The notes below the pieces were generated by a model. That model ran no database searches. It had not been told where the DNA came from and worked only from the letters and a program-made list of their open reading frames with translations. Source: an uncultured Acidimicrobiaceae bacterium (GTDB lineage: Bacteria > Actinomycetota > Acidimicrobiia > Acidimicrobiales > Ilumatobacteraceae). Taken from it: a stretch of DNA of 37,388 nucleotides. A program made the translations under genes and the position numbers. Shown in pieces: positions 25,204-34,312 of this stretch (position 1 is its first letter; each line of letters opens with the position of its first letter). The stretch is from the NCBI GenBank assembly GCA_903919455.1, contig CAIXIJ010000036.1, positions 1 through 37,388 of the forward strand, given 5' to 3'.

Positions 25204-26457
25204 ATGCAACAGCTGTCGACGGCCGACCTTCAGCGCCGCACCGACCTGCGTCGCATGAAACGCCTCGCGCTCGCGCTCTTGGTGTTTGTCACGATCGTGT
25301 TCCTGGTGGCCCGCTGGCAAGAGGACCGCAATGGTTGGGTCGGCTACGTGCGAGCGTTCGCCGAAGCGGCCATGGTGGGAGCCCTCGCCGACTGGTTCGC
25401 TGTCACCGCATTGTTTCGGCATCCACTCGGCCTGCCCATTCCCCATACGGCCATCATTCCGAACCGCAAAGATCAGATCGGCCAGTCCTTGGGCGAGTTC
25501 GTGCAGGAGAACTTCCTCACGCGGGAGGTACTGCACGAGCGACTCGACCAGGCGCGCGTCGGGCAACGCCTCGGCACCTGGCTGGCCGACGCAACCAACG
25601 CAGCAAAGGCGGGCACCGCGGTGGCCGACGCCATGCGCGGCAGCCTCGAGGTCATCGATGATCGCGATGTCGGCGCCGCCCTGGAGGGAATCATCGAGCG
25701 CAAGGTGCGCAACACATCGATCGCCCCGCTGATGGGTAGAGCCATCGATCTGGCGATGGAAGGTGGGCATCACCATCGCCTGCTCGACGTGACGCTCACA
25801 GGCCTCGGCGGATTCCTCGACGACAACCGCACCACGTTCCGCCAACGCCTCGCCACCGAGTCGCCGTGGTGGGTGCCCGAGGGTGTCGACGATCGCATCT
25901 TCGACAAGATCTACACCGCGGTCCATCGCTTCCTCGCCGACATCGGCCGCAACCCCGAGCACGAGGTGCGCCAGGCCATCGACCGTCGCATGCTCGACTT
26001 CGCTGCACGCCTGAAGTCCGACCCTGGGCTCATCGCCAAGCTCGAGGACGTGAAGGCCGAACTCCTCGAACACCGCGATGTTCAAGCGTGGCTGCAGAGC
26101 CTGTGGGGCGAGGTGAAGCGCTCCACACTCGTGGCCACCGACGACCCGAACAGCGAACTGCGCCACCGCATCGATCGGTCGCTACAACGCCTCGGTGAGC
26201 GAATGGCCGCTGAACCCGAGTTGCAAGCGAAGGTCGACGACTGGGTGCGGCGGGCCGCCGGCTATGTGGTCGACCACTACCGCGGCGAGGTGGCTGAGAT
26301 CATCTCGTCCACCGTCGCCAAGTGGGACGGCAAGGCAACCGCCGAGCGACTGGAATTGCAGGTCGGCCGCGATCTGCAATTCATCCGCATCAACGGCACC
26401 ATCGTCGGTGGTCTGGCCGGTCTGGTGATCTACACGATCACCCAGTCCATCTTCTGA
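25204..26457 (+). CDS. DUF445 family membrane protein
   Basis: 417 residues. An N-terminal membrane helix (~21-38, 'ALALLVFVTIVFLVA') precedes the DUF445 signature 'GALADWFAVTALFRHPLGLPIPHT', quoted as its parts GALADWFAVTALF and LPIPHTAIIP (~60-90), then a 'KDQIGQSLGEFVQENFL' helix. A long, charged, coiled-coil-prone region follows, and a C-terminal hydrophobic hairpin ('GGLAGLVIYTITQSIF') closes the protein. The family is widespread and of unknown role, probably forming a membrane-anchored scaffold. The start codon is 14 bp after the CLC stop. Convergent with the agmatinase gene; the stops are three bases apart. Confidence 0.9.
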   Translation: MQQLSTADLQRRTDLRRMKRLALALLVFVTIVFLVARWQEDRNGWVGYVRAFAEAAMVGALADWFAVTALFRHPLGLPIPHTAIIPNRKDQIGQSLGEFVQENFLTREVLHERLDQARVGQRLGTWLADATNAAKAGTAVADAMRGSLEVIDDRDVGAALEGIIERKVRNTSIAPLMGRAIDLAMEGGHHHRLLDVTLTGLGGFLDDNRTTFRQRLATESPWWVPEGVDDRIFDKIYTAVHRFLADIGRNPEHEVRQAIDRRMLDFAARLKSDPGLIAKLEDVKAELLEHRDVQAWLQSLWGEVKRSTLVATDDPNSELRHRIDRSLQRLGERMAAEPELQAKVDDWVRRAAGYVVDHYRGEVAEIISSTVAKWDGKATAERLELQVGRDLQFIRINGTIVGGLAGLVIYTITQSIF

Positions 26458-26460
26458 ACG

Positions 26461-27408
26461 TCAGTTACGGCGCGGCGAACCGGCAAGCAGGTGCAGTTCG
26501 TCGTGCGCAAGGGTGGCGCCAGCAAGCGCCGTGATCTGCGAAGGACCCTCGTAATGCGGCGCCACTTCCACCAGATCGGCACCCACGATGTCGAGCCCAT
26601 GCAGACGGAACAGCACGCCACGGAGTTGCGCCGTGGTAAGCCCACCGATGACAGGAGTGCCGGTGCCCGGAGCGAACGCCGGGTCGAGCGCATCGATGTC
26701 GATGGTGAGGTAGATCGGCATGCCGTGCGTGTGTTCACGAATCAGATCAGCCATCTGCGACAGCGACATGTCGACCACCTTGTTCATGTCGTACACGTTG
26801 AAGCCCATCGTGTCGTTCGGTGTGCGCATGCCGATCTGCACCGACGATGCCGGCTCGATCACTCCCTCGCGCGCTGCCTTCAGGAACATCATTCCGTGAT
26901 GTAGCGGGTCGTCTTCCCGGTACTCCCAGGTGTCGCTGTGTGCGTCGAAATGCACCAATGCCATCTGCCCGTAATGCTCGGCATGGGCACGAAGCAGAGG
27001 AAGGCTCACCAGGTGGTCGCCGCCCAGCGATACCACGCCCATCCCCGCGGCGATGAGAGCACTGGTGCGGCGCTGCGTGGCGGCCAGCATCAGATCGGTG
27101 GTGCCGGGAGGGAAGGGCACGTCACCGGCATCCACGCACACCCGGTTGCTCAGCGTGCCGGTGGGCCACGGCCATAGCGTGTGCTCGAACTCGCCCGACA
27201 GCGTGCTCTGTTCGCGGATGGCCCGCGGACCGAAGCGAGAACCCGGGCGGTTGGTGACGCCCAGGTCGTATGCCACGCCCTGCACCGCAAGATCGGCTGG
27301 CGCTCCCGGCTGGAAGCGAGGGAGTCGGGCGAACGTGGAGTCGCCCGCCCAGGTCATGCCCACTTCGTGCGGACTGGGTTCGGAATGCAGGTCGTATGCG
27401 TCGGCCAT
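26461..27408 (-). CDS. speB: Agmatinase-family ureohydrolase (speB-like)
   Basis: 315 residues of the arginase/agmatinase fold. The binuclear manganese ligands are present: 'LGGDHLVSLP' (His), 'HFDAHSDTW' (Asp, His, Asp) and 'TIDIDALDPAFAPGTGTP' type (Asp, Asp). An additional 'RFGPRAIRE' loop matches the agmatinase branch. It should hydrolyse a guanidino substrate such as agmatine to putrescine plus urea; guanidinobutyrate or another guanidino compound is possible. Start at ATG 27408, supported by TACCGT 8 nt upstream; an in-frame ATG at 27438 lies in the end of the next gene. No arginine decarboxylase gene is nearby. Confidence 0.88.
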   Translation of the reverse strand: MADAYDLHSEPSPHEVGMTWAGDSTFARLPRFQPGAPADLAVQGVAYDLGVTNRPGSRFGPRAIREQSTLSGEFEHTLWPWPTGTLSNRVCVDAGDVPFPPGTTDLMLAATQRRTSALIAAGMGVVSLGGDHLVSLPLLRAHAEHYGQMALVHFDAHSDTWEYREDDPLHHGMMFLKAAREGVIEPASSVQIGMRTPNDTMGFNVYDMNKVVDMSLSQMADLIREHTHGMPIYLTIDIDALDPAFAPGTGTPVIGGLTTAQLRGVLFRLHGLDIVGADLVEVAPHYEGPSQITALAGATLAHDELHLLAGSPRRN

Positions 27409-27416
27409 CGACGGGC

Positions 27417-27422
27417 ACGGTA
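27417..27422 (-). promoter_or_regulatory. Leaderless-type -10 (TACCGT) of the agmatinase gene
   Basis: On the minus strand TACCGT ends 8 nt before ATG 27408. It lies immediately downstream of the stop of the methyltransferase gene (27435). Confidence 0.45.
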
Positions 27423-27434
27423 GCGCGCGGTGGG

Positions 27435-28820
27435 TCAACCAGCCAGCGCGTGAAGGGCAGCAATGGCATCATCAGCCATCACATCCACGACCGCAGCAAC
27501 AGGCTTCCTCGGTCCCGTCACGGTCTGCAACGCACGGCCACCCGCAGCCGACGCCGGCAGGCCCACAGTGAGGACGGCGAACCCCGCCTTTGGTTCGGCC
27601 TCGTGCACCACGGCACCCTTGGCGATCGCTCGCCACAGCAACTCGATGCGTTGCGCTCCCGGGCGGTTCGTCGTGCGACCACCCACCACCTCGAAGTACC
27701 AGCGACGACCCTTGCGGTCCTTTGCAGCCAGGGTGGGCACCACTCCGGTGACCACTTTGGCGTCGTCGACGATGTCGGTGAAGCCGGCCTGGGTCAGCAA
27801 CGCCGCAGCGAGGTCCTTGGCTGCCCAACCACCTTCCACCGGGTCGGAGTCGCGACTCCCTCCGGCGCGCACACGCACCTGCGGCAGCAACTCCACCTCG
27901 GCCACGCGTTCCAGTGCTGCAGCGGCATAGCCGGCGTCGGTGTCGTACCCGATGAAGTGACGCCCAGTCCGCTTGGCTGCCACTGCCGTGGTGCCCGAAC
28001 CCATGAACGGGTCGAGCACCAACTCGCCCTCATAGGTGTTCATGTGGATCAATCGTTCGGGCAGCGCCACGGGGAAGGGCGCCGGGTGCCCCACCCTCGA
28101 CGCGCTTTCCGGCGGAATCTCCCACACGTCGACCGTGCTCTCCATGAACTCGTCGCGGCTCATCGTGCTCACCGAGGGCAGGCCGAGCTTGGCACGCTGC
28201 TTGGCATCGATGGCTCGATCGAAGCGACCCTTCGAGGCGATGATCACGCGTTCGGAAAGATCTCGGAGCACCGGGTTACCGGGCCGCTGGAAACTGCCCC
28301 ACGCGCAGTTGCCGGCGGCGCCACGCTGCTTCACCCACACCACTTCGCCGCGCAGCAGCAGCCGCAGGTCGTCCTGAAGAATGGTGGTGACGTCGGCGGC
28401 GAGCGATCGGTACGGGCGCCGACCCAGGTTCGCCACGTTCACCGCGATGCGGCCACCTGGCTGCAGCACGCGCACGCATTCGGCGAACACGTCTTCCAGC
28501 ATCTGGAGGTACTCGACGTAGTTGGCCGGGATGTGGCCTTCGCCCAACGCTTCTTCATATGCCTTGCCGGCGAAATAGGGCGGCGAGGTGACCACGAGCG
28601 CCACCGAGTTGTCGGCCACGTGGCTCATGTTCCGGGCATCGCCCACCACGATCGTGTCGAGAAGGCTGGGCTCGCCGATCGTCTCGTCGTCGCTCACCTC
28701 GGGCGCATGGAACCGCTCGTAGAACGCCGACGAGTCGTGGCCCTCGCGCTTGCCCACGCCGAACGCCGACGTCTTCGTTCCGCCCTTGCGGCGACGCGCT
28801 GGAGTGACGGGTTCGGACAC
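27435..28820 (-). CDS. Orphan DNA methyltransferase (beta class, SPPY) with extra C-terminal domain
   Basis: 461 residues from GTG 28820. Motif IV TSPPY (78-82) precedes motif I DPFMGSGTT (270-278), the beta arrangement of amino-methyltransferases that make N4-methylcytosine or N6-methyladenine; SPPY leans to N4-cytosine but is not decisive. Between them is a target-recognition segment (~90-260). Residues ~330-461 form an additional alpha/beta domain ('DLAAALLTQAGFTDIV', 'RRWYFEVVGGRTTN', 'FAVLTVGLP') whose alpha-beta-beta-alpha pattern recalls PD-(D/E)XK nucleases, but no clear ExK is present. No restriction enzyme gene is adjacent. A TATCGT box lies 6 nt before the GTG. Confidence 0.9.
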   Translation of the reverse strand: MSEPVTPARRRKGGTKTSAFGVGKREGHDSSAFYERFHAPEVSDDETIGEPSLLDTIVVGDARNMSHVADNSVALVVTSPPYFAGKAYEEALGEGHIPANYVEYLQMLEDVFAECVRVLQPGGRIAVNVANLGRRPYRSLAADVTTILQDDLRLLLRGEVVWVKQRGAAGNCAWGSFQRPGNPVLRDLSERVIIASKGRFDRAIDAKQRAKLGLPSVSTMSRDEFMESTVDVWEIPPESASRVGHPAPFPVALPERLIHMNTYEGELVLDPFMGSGTTAVAAKRTGRHFIGYDTDAGYAAAALERVAEVELLPQVRVRAGGSRDSDPVEGGWAAKDLAAALLTQAGFTDIVDDAKVVTGVVPTLAAKDRKGRRWYFEVVGGRTTNRPGAQRIELLWRAIAKGAVVHEAEPKAGFAVLTVGLPASAAGGRALQTVTGPRKPVAAVVDVMADDAIAALHALAG

Positions 28821-28826
28821 GCGGCA

Positions 28827-28832
28827 ACGATA
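28827..28832 (-). promoter_or_regulatory. Leaderless-type -10 (TATCGT) of the methyltransferase gene
   Basis: On the minus strand TATCGT ends 6 nt before GTG 28820. The same hexamer occurs at the peroxiredoxin promoter. Confidence 0.45.
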
Positions 28833-28850
28833 CGCGACCGCTCGCGCGCA

Positions 28851-28892
28851 CCGCGCGATACCGCGCACCATCCGCGCGACATCGCGCGCCGA
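28851..28892. repeat. 21-bp imperfect tandem repeat rich in CGCGCG
   Basis: CCGCGCGATACCGCGCACCAT (28851-28871) and CCGCGCGACATCGCGCGCCGA (28872-28892) share about 16 of 21 bases; a weaker third unit follows at 28893. It lies in the 260-bp gap between the methyltransferase and the OYE genes. Key core: CCGCGCGA, then CGCGC. Confidence 0.5.
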
Positions 28893-28973
28893 CCGTGCGA
28901 GCTGGGCCCGCCATCACGGCACCGATTGCCCCACTTGGCGGCGAGAGATTCCGCGCCCACGGGCGCGATTCAC

Positions 28974-29038
28974 GCCACATCCGGCACTTTCCTCGCCCGT
29001 GGGTGCGTTGTGAGCCAAATCTGGCAGGTTTCGCGCCC
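28974..29038. repeat. Two degenerate direct repeats upstream of the OYE gene
   Basis: A 25-bp unit at 28974-28998 (GCCACATCCGGCACTTTCC...) and one at 29014-29038 (GCCAAATCTGGCAGGTTTC...) match at about 19 of 25 positions with a 40-bp period. A third, looser copy begins near 28928. They lie directly upstream of the OYE promoter, so a regulator-binding role is possible. Confidence 0.5.
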
Positions 29039-29065
29039 AACCTGGGGTGGTGCGGCGGGGTTGGG

Positions 29066-29071
29066 TAGGGT
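29066..29071 (+). promoter_or_regulatory. Leaderless-type -10 (TAGGGT) of the OYE/FadH-like gene
   Basis: TAGGGT lies 9 nt before ATG 29081. Confidence 0.45.
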
Positions 29072-29080
29072 TGCGTCGTT

Positions 29081-31042
29081 ATGGCTTACCGGTACTTGTG
29101 GACGCCCTTGCAGCTCGGGCCGGTCACCACCCGCAACCGCATCGTGTTCAGCGCCCACCTCACGAACTACGCGCTTGACGGCAAACCCACCCAGCAGCAC
29201 GCCGACTACTACGCGGCCAGGGCAGCAGGCGGCGCCGGCCTCATCATCACCGAGGAACACAGCACCCACCCCACCGACTGGCCGTACGAGAAGCTCATCC
29301 ACGGCTTTCACCGCGACGTCATCCCCGGCTATCGGGCCATCACCGAGGCCGTGCACCGCCATCGCGTGCCCATCTTCGCTCAGATCAACCACAACGGCGG
29401 TCAGGCCAGCAGCATGTACTCGCGCCTGCCCGTGTGGGCACCGTCGCCCGTGGCCGACCCACTGTTCCGTGAGGTGCCCAAGGCCGTCACCGAGGCCGAG
29501 ATCGACGAGATCATCGCCGGGTACGCCGTGGTGGCCGAGCACTGCGCCGAGGGCGGCTTCGATGGCATCGAACTGCAGTGCAGCCACAGTTCCATCGTGC
29601 GCGGCTTCCTGTCGCCCGCCACCAACAAGCGCACTGATGAATACGGCGGCAGCATCGAGAACCGGGCCCGTCTGCTGGTGCGCATCGTGGGTGCCGTCCG
29701 CAAGGTCATCGGCAACCGTCTGGCGCTCGGCGTGCGCATCTGCGGCGACGAACTCATCGAGGGTGGCACCGACATCCACGATGCCGTGCGCATCGCCGAG
29801 ATCGCCGAAGCCACCGGGCAGGTGGACTACATCAACACGTCTATCGGTGTCGCCACGGCCAGCCTGTTCATGATCGAGGCGAGCATGCACATTCCGCCCG
29901 GCTACGCGATGTTCATCCCCTCGGCGTTCCGTAAGGCCGTCGACATTCCGGTCGTGGGCGTCGGCCGCTTCAAAGACCCTCTCCAGGCCGAGCGGGCCAT
30001 TGCCGAAGGCCACTGCGACCTCGTGGGCATCGTGCGTGGCCAGATCGCCGACCCCGATTTCGCAGCGAAGGCCCGAGCTGGGAACACCGACGACATTCGG
30101 TTGTGCCTCAGCTGCAACCAGGAGTGCGTGGGCCGTATGGGCCTGAACCGCTGGCTCGGATGCATCGAGAACCCGCGCACGGGTCGCGAGGCCCAGGGTG
30201 TGGGCACCGTGCACCTCACCTCCAAGCCCAAGCAGGTGATGGTGGTAGGGGCCGGCCCGGCAGGGCTGCAGGCCGCCATCGCAGCCGCACGCAACGGCCA
30301 CCACGTCACCGTGTTCGAGAAGACCGACCAGCCGGGCGGTCAGGTGCGCATCGCCGCCAGCGTGCCGAACCGCGCCGAGTTCGGCGACATGATCCGCAAC
30401 CAGGTGAACGAATGCGATCGCCTCGGCGTGAAGTTCGAGTACGGCGTCGGCGTGTGGCCCGGCCTGGTGGAAGAGCGCAAGCCCGACCACGTGATCGTGG
30501 CCATGGGCGCCGAGCCCGCTCGACCGTGGTGGGTGCCCGGCGATGCGAGCAACGTGGCCGATGTGCGCGAAGTGATCGACGGGTCAGCACCGAATGGCGG
30601 GCCGCAGCCCGGCGAGTCGGTGGTGGTGATCGACGAGATCGGCTTCCACCACGCCACCTCGGCAGCCGAACTGCTGGCCGACCGCGGCTGCACGGTGGAG
30701 ATCGTCACCAACGGCATGGTGGTGGGGCAAGACCTCGGCATCACGCTCGACATGGAGAACTGGTGGATGCGTGCCTACACCAAGGGCATCGTCCAAAGCA
30801 CCGACCTGGTGCCCATGGGGTTGGCCGATGGCGAACTCACGCTGTTGCACCACCCCACTGGGGTCAACCAGACCCGCCGCCCCGACTGGGTGGTGTTGGC
30901 CGTGCCGCCGAACCCGGTGGAGTGGCTCTACAACGACCTGAAGACGGCCGGCGTGAGCGTGGAGCGCATTGGCGACTGCCTCGCGCCGCGTCGCGCCCAT
31001 GCGGCAGTGGTCGACGGCGAACGCGCCGGCGCATCGCTCTGA
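29081..31042 (+). CDS. NADH:flavin oxidoreductase, FadH / mycofactocin-associated OYE type
   Basis: 653 residues. The N-terminal ~360 form an FMN-binding TIM barrel of the old yellow enzyme family ('[14 protein letters not shown]', 'QINHNGGQ', '[20 protein letters not shown]' region). A Cys cluster follows: '[13 protein letters not shown]' and a fourth Cys in 'GCIENPRTG', suited to a [4Fe-4S] cluster. A C-terminal FAD/NAD(P) half carries '[14 protein letters not shown]' (~387-400). This is the layout of 2,4-dienoyl-CoA reductase FadH and trimethylamine dehydrogenase. The details resemble the mycofactocin-system FadH/OYE proteins of Actinobacteria. The typical HGYL of FadH reads HSSI here. No mycofactocin gene is in the window. 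Substrate uncertain. Confidence 0.87.
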   Translation: MAYRYLWTPLQLGPVTTRNRIVFSAHLTNYALDGKPTQQHADYYAARAAGGAGLIITEEHSTHPTDWPYEKLIHGFHRDVIPGYRAITEAVHRHRVPIFAQINHNGGQASSMYSRLPVWAPSPVADPLFREVPKAVTEAEIDEIIAGYAVVAEHCAEGGFDGIELQCSHSSIVRGFLSPATNKRTDEYGGSIENRARLLVRIVGAVRKVIGNRLALGVRICGDELIEGGTDIHDAVRIAEIAEATGQVDYINTSIGVATASLFMIEASMHIPPGYAMFIPSAFRKAVDIPVVGVGRFKDPLQAERAIAEGHCDLVGIVRGQIADPDFAAKARAGNTDDIRLCLSCNQECVGRMGLNRWLGCIENPRTGREAQGVGTVHLTSKPKQVMVVGAGPAGLQAAIAAARNGHHVTVFEKTDQPGGQVRIAASVPNRAEFGDMIRNQVNECDRLGVKFEYGVGVWPGLVEERKPDHVIVAMGAEPARPWWVPGDASNVADVREVIDGSAPNGGPQPGESVVVIDEIGFHHATSAAELLADRGCTVEIVTNGMVVGQDLGITLDMENWWMRAYTKGIVQSTDLVPMGLADGELTLLHHPTGVNQTRRPDWVVLAVPPNPVEWLYNDLKTAGVSVERIGDCLAPRRAHAAVVDGERAGASL

Positions 31043-31068
31043 GCGCCTCCACGCGGCAGACTGGTGAC

Positions 31069-31560
31069 ATGAGCGCACCTGTCGTCGCTGTCGTGATGGG
31101 GTCGGCCAGCGACTGGCCCACCATGAGCAAGGCGGTCGACATTCTCGACCGGTTCGGTGTGCCGCACGAGGCCCATGTGCTGTCGGCGCATCGCATGCCC
31201 GACGAGATGTTCGCCTTCGCCGAAGAGGCGAGCGAACGCGGCCTTCGCGCCATCATCGCCGGAGCCGGCGGCGCCGCACACCTACCCGGCATGTTGGCTG
31301 CGAAGACCGTCGTGCCGGTGCTGGGCGTGCCGGTGCCGAGCAAGCACTTGGCGGGCCAGGACAGCCTCTACAGCATCGTGCAGATGCCCGCCGGTGTACC
31401 GGTGGCCACGTTCGCCATCGGCGAAGCCGGCGCCACCAACGCCGCTCTGTTTGCCGTGGCACTGCTGGCTGCCGGCGACGAGCAGTTGGCTGCAGCCCTT
31501 GCCGAGTATCGATCGCAGCGTCATCACGATGCCGCCACGAGTACCCTGCCACCCGCATGA
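31069..31560 (+). CDS. purE: N5-carboxyaminoimidazole ribonucleotide mutase
   Basis: 163 residues of class I PurE, which shifts the carboxyl group of N5-CAIR to give CAIR in purine synthesis. The substrate loop '[10 protein letters not shown]' (residues ~10-19), '[11 protein letters not shown]' (~42-52, with the catalytic His) and '[12 protein letters not shown]' are all present. The frame also reads open far upstream through the oxidoreductase gene, but ATG 31069 is the family start. A CAGACT box 6 nt before it is a weaker version of the leaderless -10. Its stop TGA overlaps the purK ATG (ATGA), so the two products are coupled. Confidence 0.96.
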   Translation: MSAPVVAVVMGSASDWPTMSKAVDILDRFGVPHEAHVLSAHRMPDEMFAFAEEASERGLRAIIAGAGGAAHLPGMLAAKTVVPVLGVPVPSKHLAGQDSLYSIVQMPAGVPVATFAIGEAGATNAALFAVALLAAGDEQLAAALAEYRSQRHHDAATSTLPPA

Positions 31561-32699
31561 GTACGCACCCCGTCGTCACCCCGCCCGCCATGATCGGCCT
31601 TCTGGGTGGGGGCCAACTCGGCCGCTACTTCGTCATAGCCGCCAAGTCCATGGGCTTCAAAGTCACCGTGGTGGAACCCGACCCCACGTCGCCGGCAGGT
31701 GCGATGGCCGACGTGCACATCGTGGCTCCCTACGACGACCCTGACGCCCTCGAGCAACTGGCTGCCACGTGCGCCGTTGTGACGGTGGAGTTCGAGAACG
31801 CTCCGGCATCCGCACTGGCCACCATCGCCGACCGCACGCTGGTGCACCCCACCCCCGCCGCCCTCGCCATCTGCCAGGACCGCATCGCCGAGAAGGACTT
31901 CCTGCTCGATATTGGCGCTCCGGTGGGCCCGTACGTGATCATCCGTAGCGACGCCGACATCGAAGCGGCCGCCGACTTCCCCCTTCCTGCCGTCTTGAAG
32001 ACCGCACGAAACGGATACGACGGTAAGGGCCAGATGGAAGTCTGGTATCCCAGTGACCTGGCCCCCACCTGGGAGCAACTCGGCAAGGTGCCGTGCGTAC
32101 TGGAGCAACGCCTCCAACTCGACCGCGAGTTGTCGATGGTGTTGGCCCGCACCGCCGACGGCCGCACCAGCACCTACGCAGTGGCCCAGAACAGCCACAT
32201 CTCGGGAATCCTCGATGTGAGCTACGTCCCTGCCTACATGCCAGCCGACAGCGCGGAGGGCGCCGCCACCCTGTGCCAGTACATCGCCAACGAGTTGCAG
32301 TTCGTCGGCGTGATGGCGGTCGAGATGTTCGTGGTGGGCAACGACGTGTACGTGAACGAGATCGCACCGCGACCACACAACACGGGGCACTACACGCTCG
32401 ACGTGTGCACCACGAGCCAGTTCGAAATGCAGGTGCGAGCCATCTGCGGCCTCGCCCTCACCGAGACCCGACTGTTGGTGCCCGGCGTATCGATGCTGAA
32501 CCTGCTCGGCGACCTGTGGGAGAAGGGTGAACCGAACTGGCAGCGCGTCCTCGACAACCCGGCGGTCCACCTGCACCTCTATGGCAAGCAGGAAGCACGG
32601 CCGGGCCGCAAGATGGGCCACATGACTGTGGCCACCGGCACGGCCATGGGCGCCACCGCGCTCGGCCGTCGCCTGCGCAAACAGCTCACCGAGGAGTGA
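31557..32699 (+). CDS. purK: 5-(carboxyamino)imidazole ribonucleotide synthase
   Basis: 380 residues, full length. It uses ATP and bicarbonate to carboxylate AIR, giving the N5-CAIR that PurE converts. The N-terminal '[13 protein letters not shown]' loop (~12-24), ATP-grasp core '[17 protein letters not shown]' type (~142-158), and metal-binding '[15 protein letters not shown]' type (~265-279) mark PurK. Its ATG overlaps the purE stop by four bases, and the GNAT gene follows with overlapping or near-overlapping codons. A TACCCT at 31542-31547 could provide an extra internal promoter. Confidence 0.97.
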   Translation: MSTHPVVTPPAMIGLLGGGQLGRYFVIAAKSMGFKVTVVEPDPTSPAGAMADVHIVAPYDDPDALEQLAATCAVVTVEFENAPASALATIADRTLVHPTPAALAICQDRIAEKDFLLDIGAPVGPYVIIRSDADIEAAADFPLPAVLKTARNGYDGKGQMEVWYPSDLAPTWEQLGKVPCVLEQRLQLDRELSMVLARTADGRTSTYAVAQNSHISGILDVSYVPAYMPADSAEGAATLCQYIANELQFVGVMAVEMFVVGNDVYVNEIAPRPHNTGHYTLDVCTTSQFEMQVRAICGLALTETRLLVPGVSMLNLLGDLWEKGEPNWQRVLDNPAVHLHLYGKQEARPGRKMGHMTVATGTAMGATALGRRLRKQLTEE

Positions 32700-32701
32700 T
32701 C

Positions 32702-33166
32702 GTGAGCGAGTTGCAGATCCTGCGCCGAACGCTCGATCACCCGCACGTGCGACCCATCCTCGATCGGCTCGATCACGAGCTCATCACCACCGAGCCCGAG
32801 GGCGGTGTGTGCCACATCCACATCGACCCCACCGATGTGGAAGATGGTAATGGGGCGTTCTTCATCGCCTACGTCGACGACGAGCCCAGCGCGTGCGGTG
32901 CCTACCGCCGCATCGGGCCGACCACGGCCGAGGTGAAGCGAATGTGGGTGGACCCCGAACGTCGGGGCCTCAAGCTCGGTGCCGCCATCCTGCGCACCAT
33001 CGAGGACGTCACCCGGGCCGAGGGCTACACCGAACTGAAGCTGGAGACCGGCGAACACCTCGAGGCCGCCGTGGGGCTGTACCGCAGCTTCGGGTTCGAG
33101 CAGTGCGACCCATGGGGCGACTACATCGACTCGCCACACTCGTACTGCATGTCCAAGACCCTCTGA
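32702..33166 (+). CDS. GNAT-family N-acetyltransferase
   Basis: 154 residues from GTG 32702; a GTG at 32696 that overlaps the purK stop adds two residues. The acetyl-CoA-binding motif A is 'MWVDPERRGLKLGAAILRTIE' (key residues R-R-G-L-K-L-G), with 'LYRSFGFEQCDPWG' at the C-terminal end, typical of the family. The GAGGAGTGA just before it is a plausible ribosome binding site inside purK. It may acetylate an amino acid, amine or peptide; the acceptor is unknown. Co-transcribed with purEK, followed by a bidirectional terminator. Confidence 0.88.
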   Translation: MSELQILRRTLDHPHVRPILDRLDHELITTEPEGGVCHIHIDPTDVEDGNGAFFIAYVDDEPSACGAYRRIGPTTAEVKRMWVDPERRGLKLGAAILRTIEDVTRAEGYTELKLETGEHLEAAVGLYRSFGFEQCDPWGDYIDSPHSYCMSKTL

Positions 33167-33191
33167 TCCACCGCTGGTGAGCGAAAACGGG

Positions 33192-33217
33192 CGAACCCGC
33201 CCTTTCGGGCGGGTTCG
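33192..33217. terminator. Bidirectional hairpin terminator
   Basis: CGAACCCGCCC pairs with GGGCGGGTTCG, a perfect 11-bp stem with a TTTC loop. Reading leftward it is followed by CCCGTTTTCGC, so it can end the rpsG transcript as well as the purEK-GNAT transcript. Confidence 0.8.
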
Positions 33218-33258
33218 GACCGGATTGTTCGTTCAGTGTGGCGAGATCGCCAGGGCAC

Positions 33259-33729
33259 TCACCAACGGTAGTGAGCGAATGCCTTGTTGCTCTCGGCCAT
33301 CTTCTGCATGTCGTCGCGACGCTTGATGGCAGCGCCCAAACCGTTTGCAGCGTCCATCACTTCGTTGGCGAGGCGCTCGGCCATCGTCTTCTCGCGACGG
33401 GCACGGCTGAAGTCGACCAGCCAGCGGATGCTGAGCGTGGCGGCACGGCGAGGACGAACCTCCACCGGCACCTGGTAGGTGGCGCCACCCACGCGGCGGC
33501 TACGCACCTCGAGCGGCGGCTTGATGTTGTCGCATGCGCGCTTCAGAGTGGCGACGGGCTCGGAGCCAGTCTTCTCTTCCACCATCTTCAGGGCGTCGTA
33601 CACGATCTTCTCTGCCACGGAACGCTTGCCGTGCAGCATGACCTTGTTGACGATCTGGGTGACGAGCGTCGACCGGTAGATGGGGTCGGGCATAAGCTCG
33701 CGACGCTGGGCGGGACCTTTACGGGGCAT
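33259..33729 (-). CDS. rpsG: 30S ribosomal protein S7
   Basis: 156 residues, the standard length. It starts '[20 protein letters not shown]' (key residues MPRKG, PDPIYRS) and contains '[16 protein letters not shown]', '[18 protein letters not shown]' region and '[20 protein letters not shown]' region, all diagnostic of S7. It binds 16S rRNA and nucleates the 30S head. It follows rpsL by 26 bp. A terminator, not fusA, follows it. Confidence 0.98.
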   Translation of the reverse strand: MPRKGPAQRRELMPDPIYRSTLVTQIVNKVMLHGKRSVAEKIVYDALKMVEEKTGSEPVATLKRACDNIKPPLEVRSRRVGGATYQVPVEVRPRRAATLSIRWLVDFSRARREKTMAERLANEVMDAANGLGAAIKRRDDMQKMAESNKAFAHYRW

Positions 33730-33755
33730 CGGTGTTCCTTACCGTTCTCTGCGAC

Positions 33756-34127
33756 TTACTTCGCGGCCTTGGCGCCGTAACGGCTGCGGGCCTGCTTGCG
33801 GTTCTTCACGCCGGCTGCGTCGAGCGCGCCGCGGATGATCTTGTAGCGCACACCCGGAAGGTCGCGCACACGGCCGCCACGCACGAGCACGATGCTGTGC
33901 TCCTGCAGGTTGTGGCCCTCGCCCGGGATGTAGGCGGTGACTTCGACGCCGCTGGTGAGACGCACACGCGCCACCTTGCGGAGTGCCGAGTTCGGCTTCT
34001 TGGGGGTGTTGGTGTACACGCGGGTGCACACGCCGCGACGCTGCGGCGACCCCTTCAGGGCCGGCGTCTTGGTCTTCGAGAACTTGGTGCTGCGGCCCTG
34101 ACGGACCAGCTGCTGAATGGTGGGCAC
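33756..34127 (-). CDS. rpsL: 30S ribosomal protein S12
   Basis: 123 residues from a GTG at 34127, with AGAGG upstream. It has '[12 protein letters not shown]' start, the decoding-site '[11 protein letters not shown]' motif with both lysines, and '[12 protein letters not shown]'. The wild-type lysine in 'TPKKPNS' is the streptomycin-sensitive state. The gene is separated from rpoC by 185 bp holding a strong hairpin, so it likely has its own promoter. First gene of an rpsL-rpsG pair. Confidence 0.98.
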   Translation of the reverse strand: MPTIQQLVRQGRSTKFSKTKTPALKGSPQRRGVCTRVYTNTPKKPNSALRKVARVRLTSGVEVTAYIPGEGHNLQEHSIVLVRGGRVRDLPGVRYKIIRGALDAAGVKNRKQARSRYGAKAAK

Positions 34128-34246
34128 AGTGGCAACCTCTACGAGAACAATCGGAATCCGGTACCGGCAATCGGTACACAGGACTCTGCAATGCTAGGGG
34201 CGCGCGTCGGGGCACGGCAACCTGCCGCGTCGCATACCGAACGCGG

Positions 34247-34278
34247 ACGAGCCCGGGGCAAGAATACCCCGGGCTCGT
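34247..34278. terminator. Hairpin between rpoC and rpsL
   Basis: ACGAGCCCGGGG pairs perfectly with CCCCGGGCTCGT (12 bp) around an 8-nt loop. An outer GAACG/CGTTC pairing across a small internal loop strengthens it. It lies 35 bases after the rpoC stop on the minus strand and lacks a T-tract. It probably ends or attenuates rpoC transcription before rpsL. Confidence 0.65.
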
Positions 34279-34312
34279 TCACGTTCGTTGGACCCTCGAA
34301 AGGGCGTCTGAA

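Noticed and set aside
28851-29038. CRISPR-like array
   Set aside because: Units are degenerate, two different short repeat types, no uniform spacers and no cas genes.
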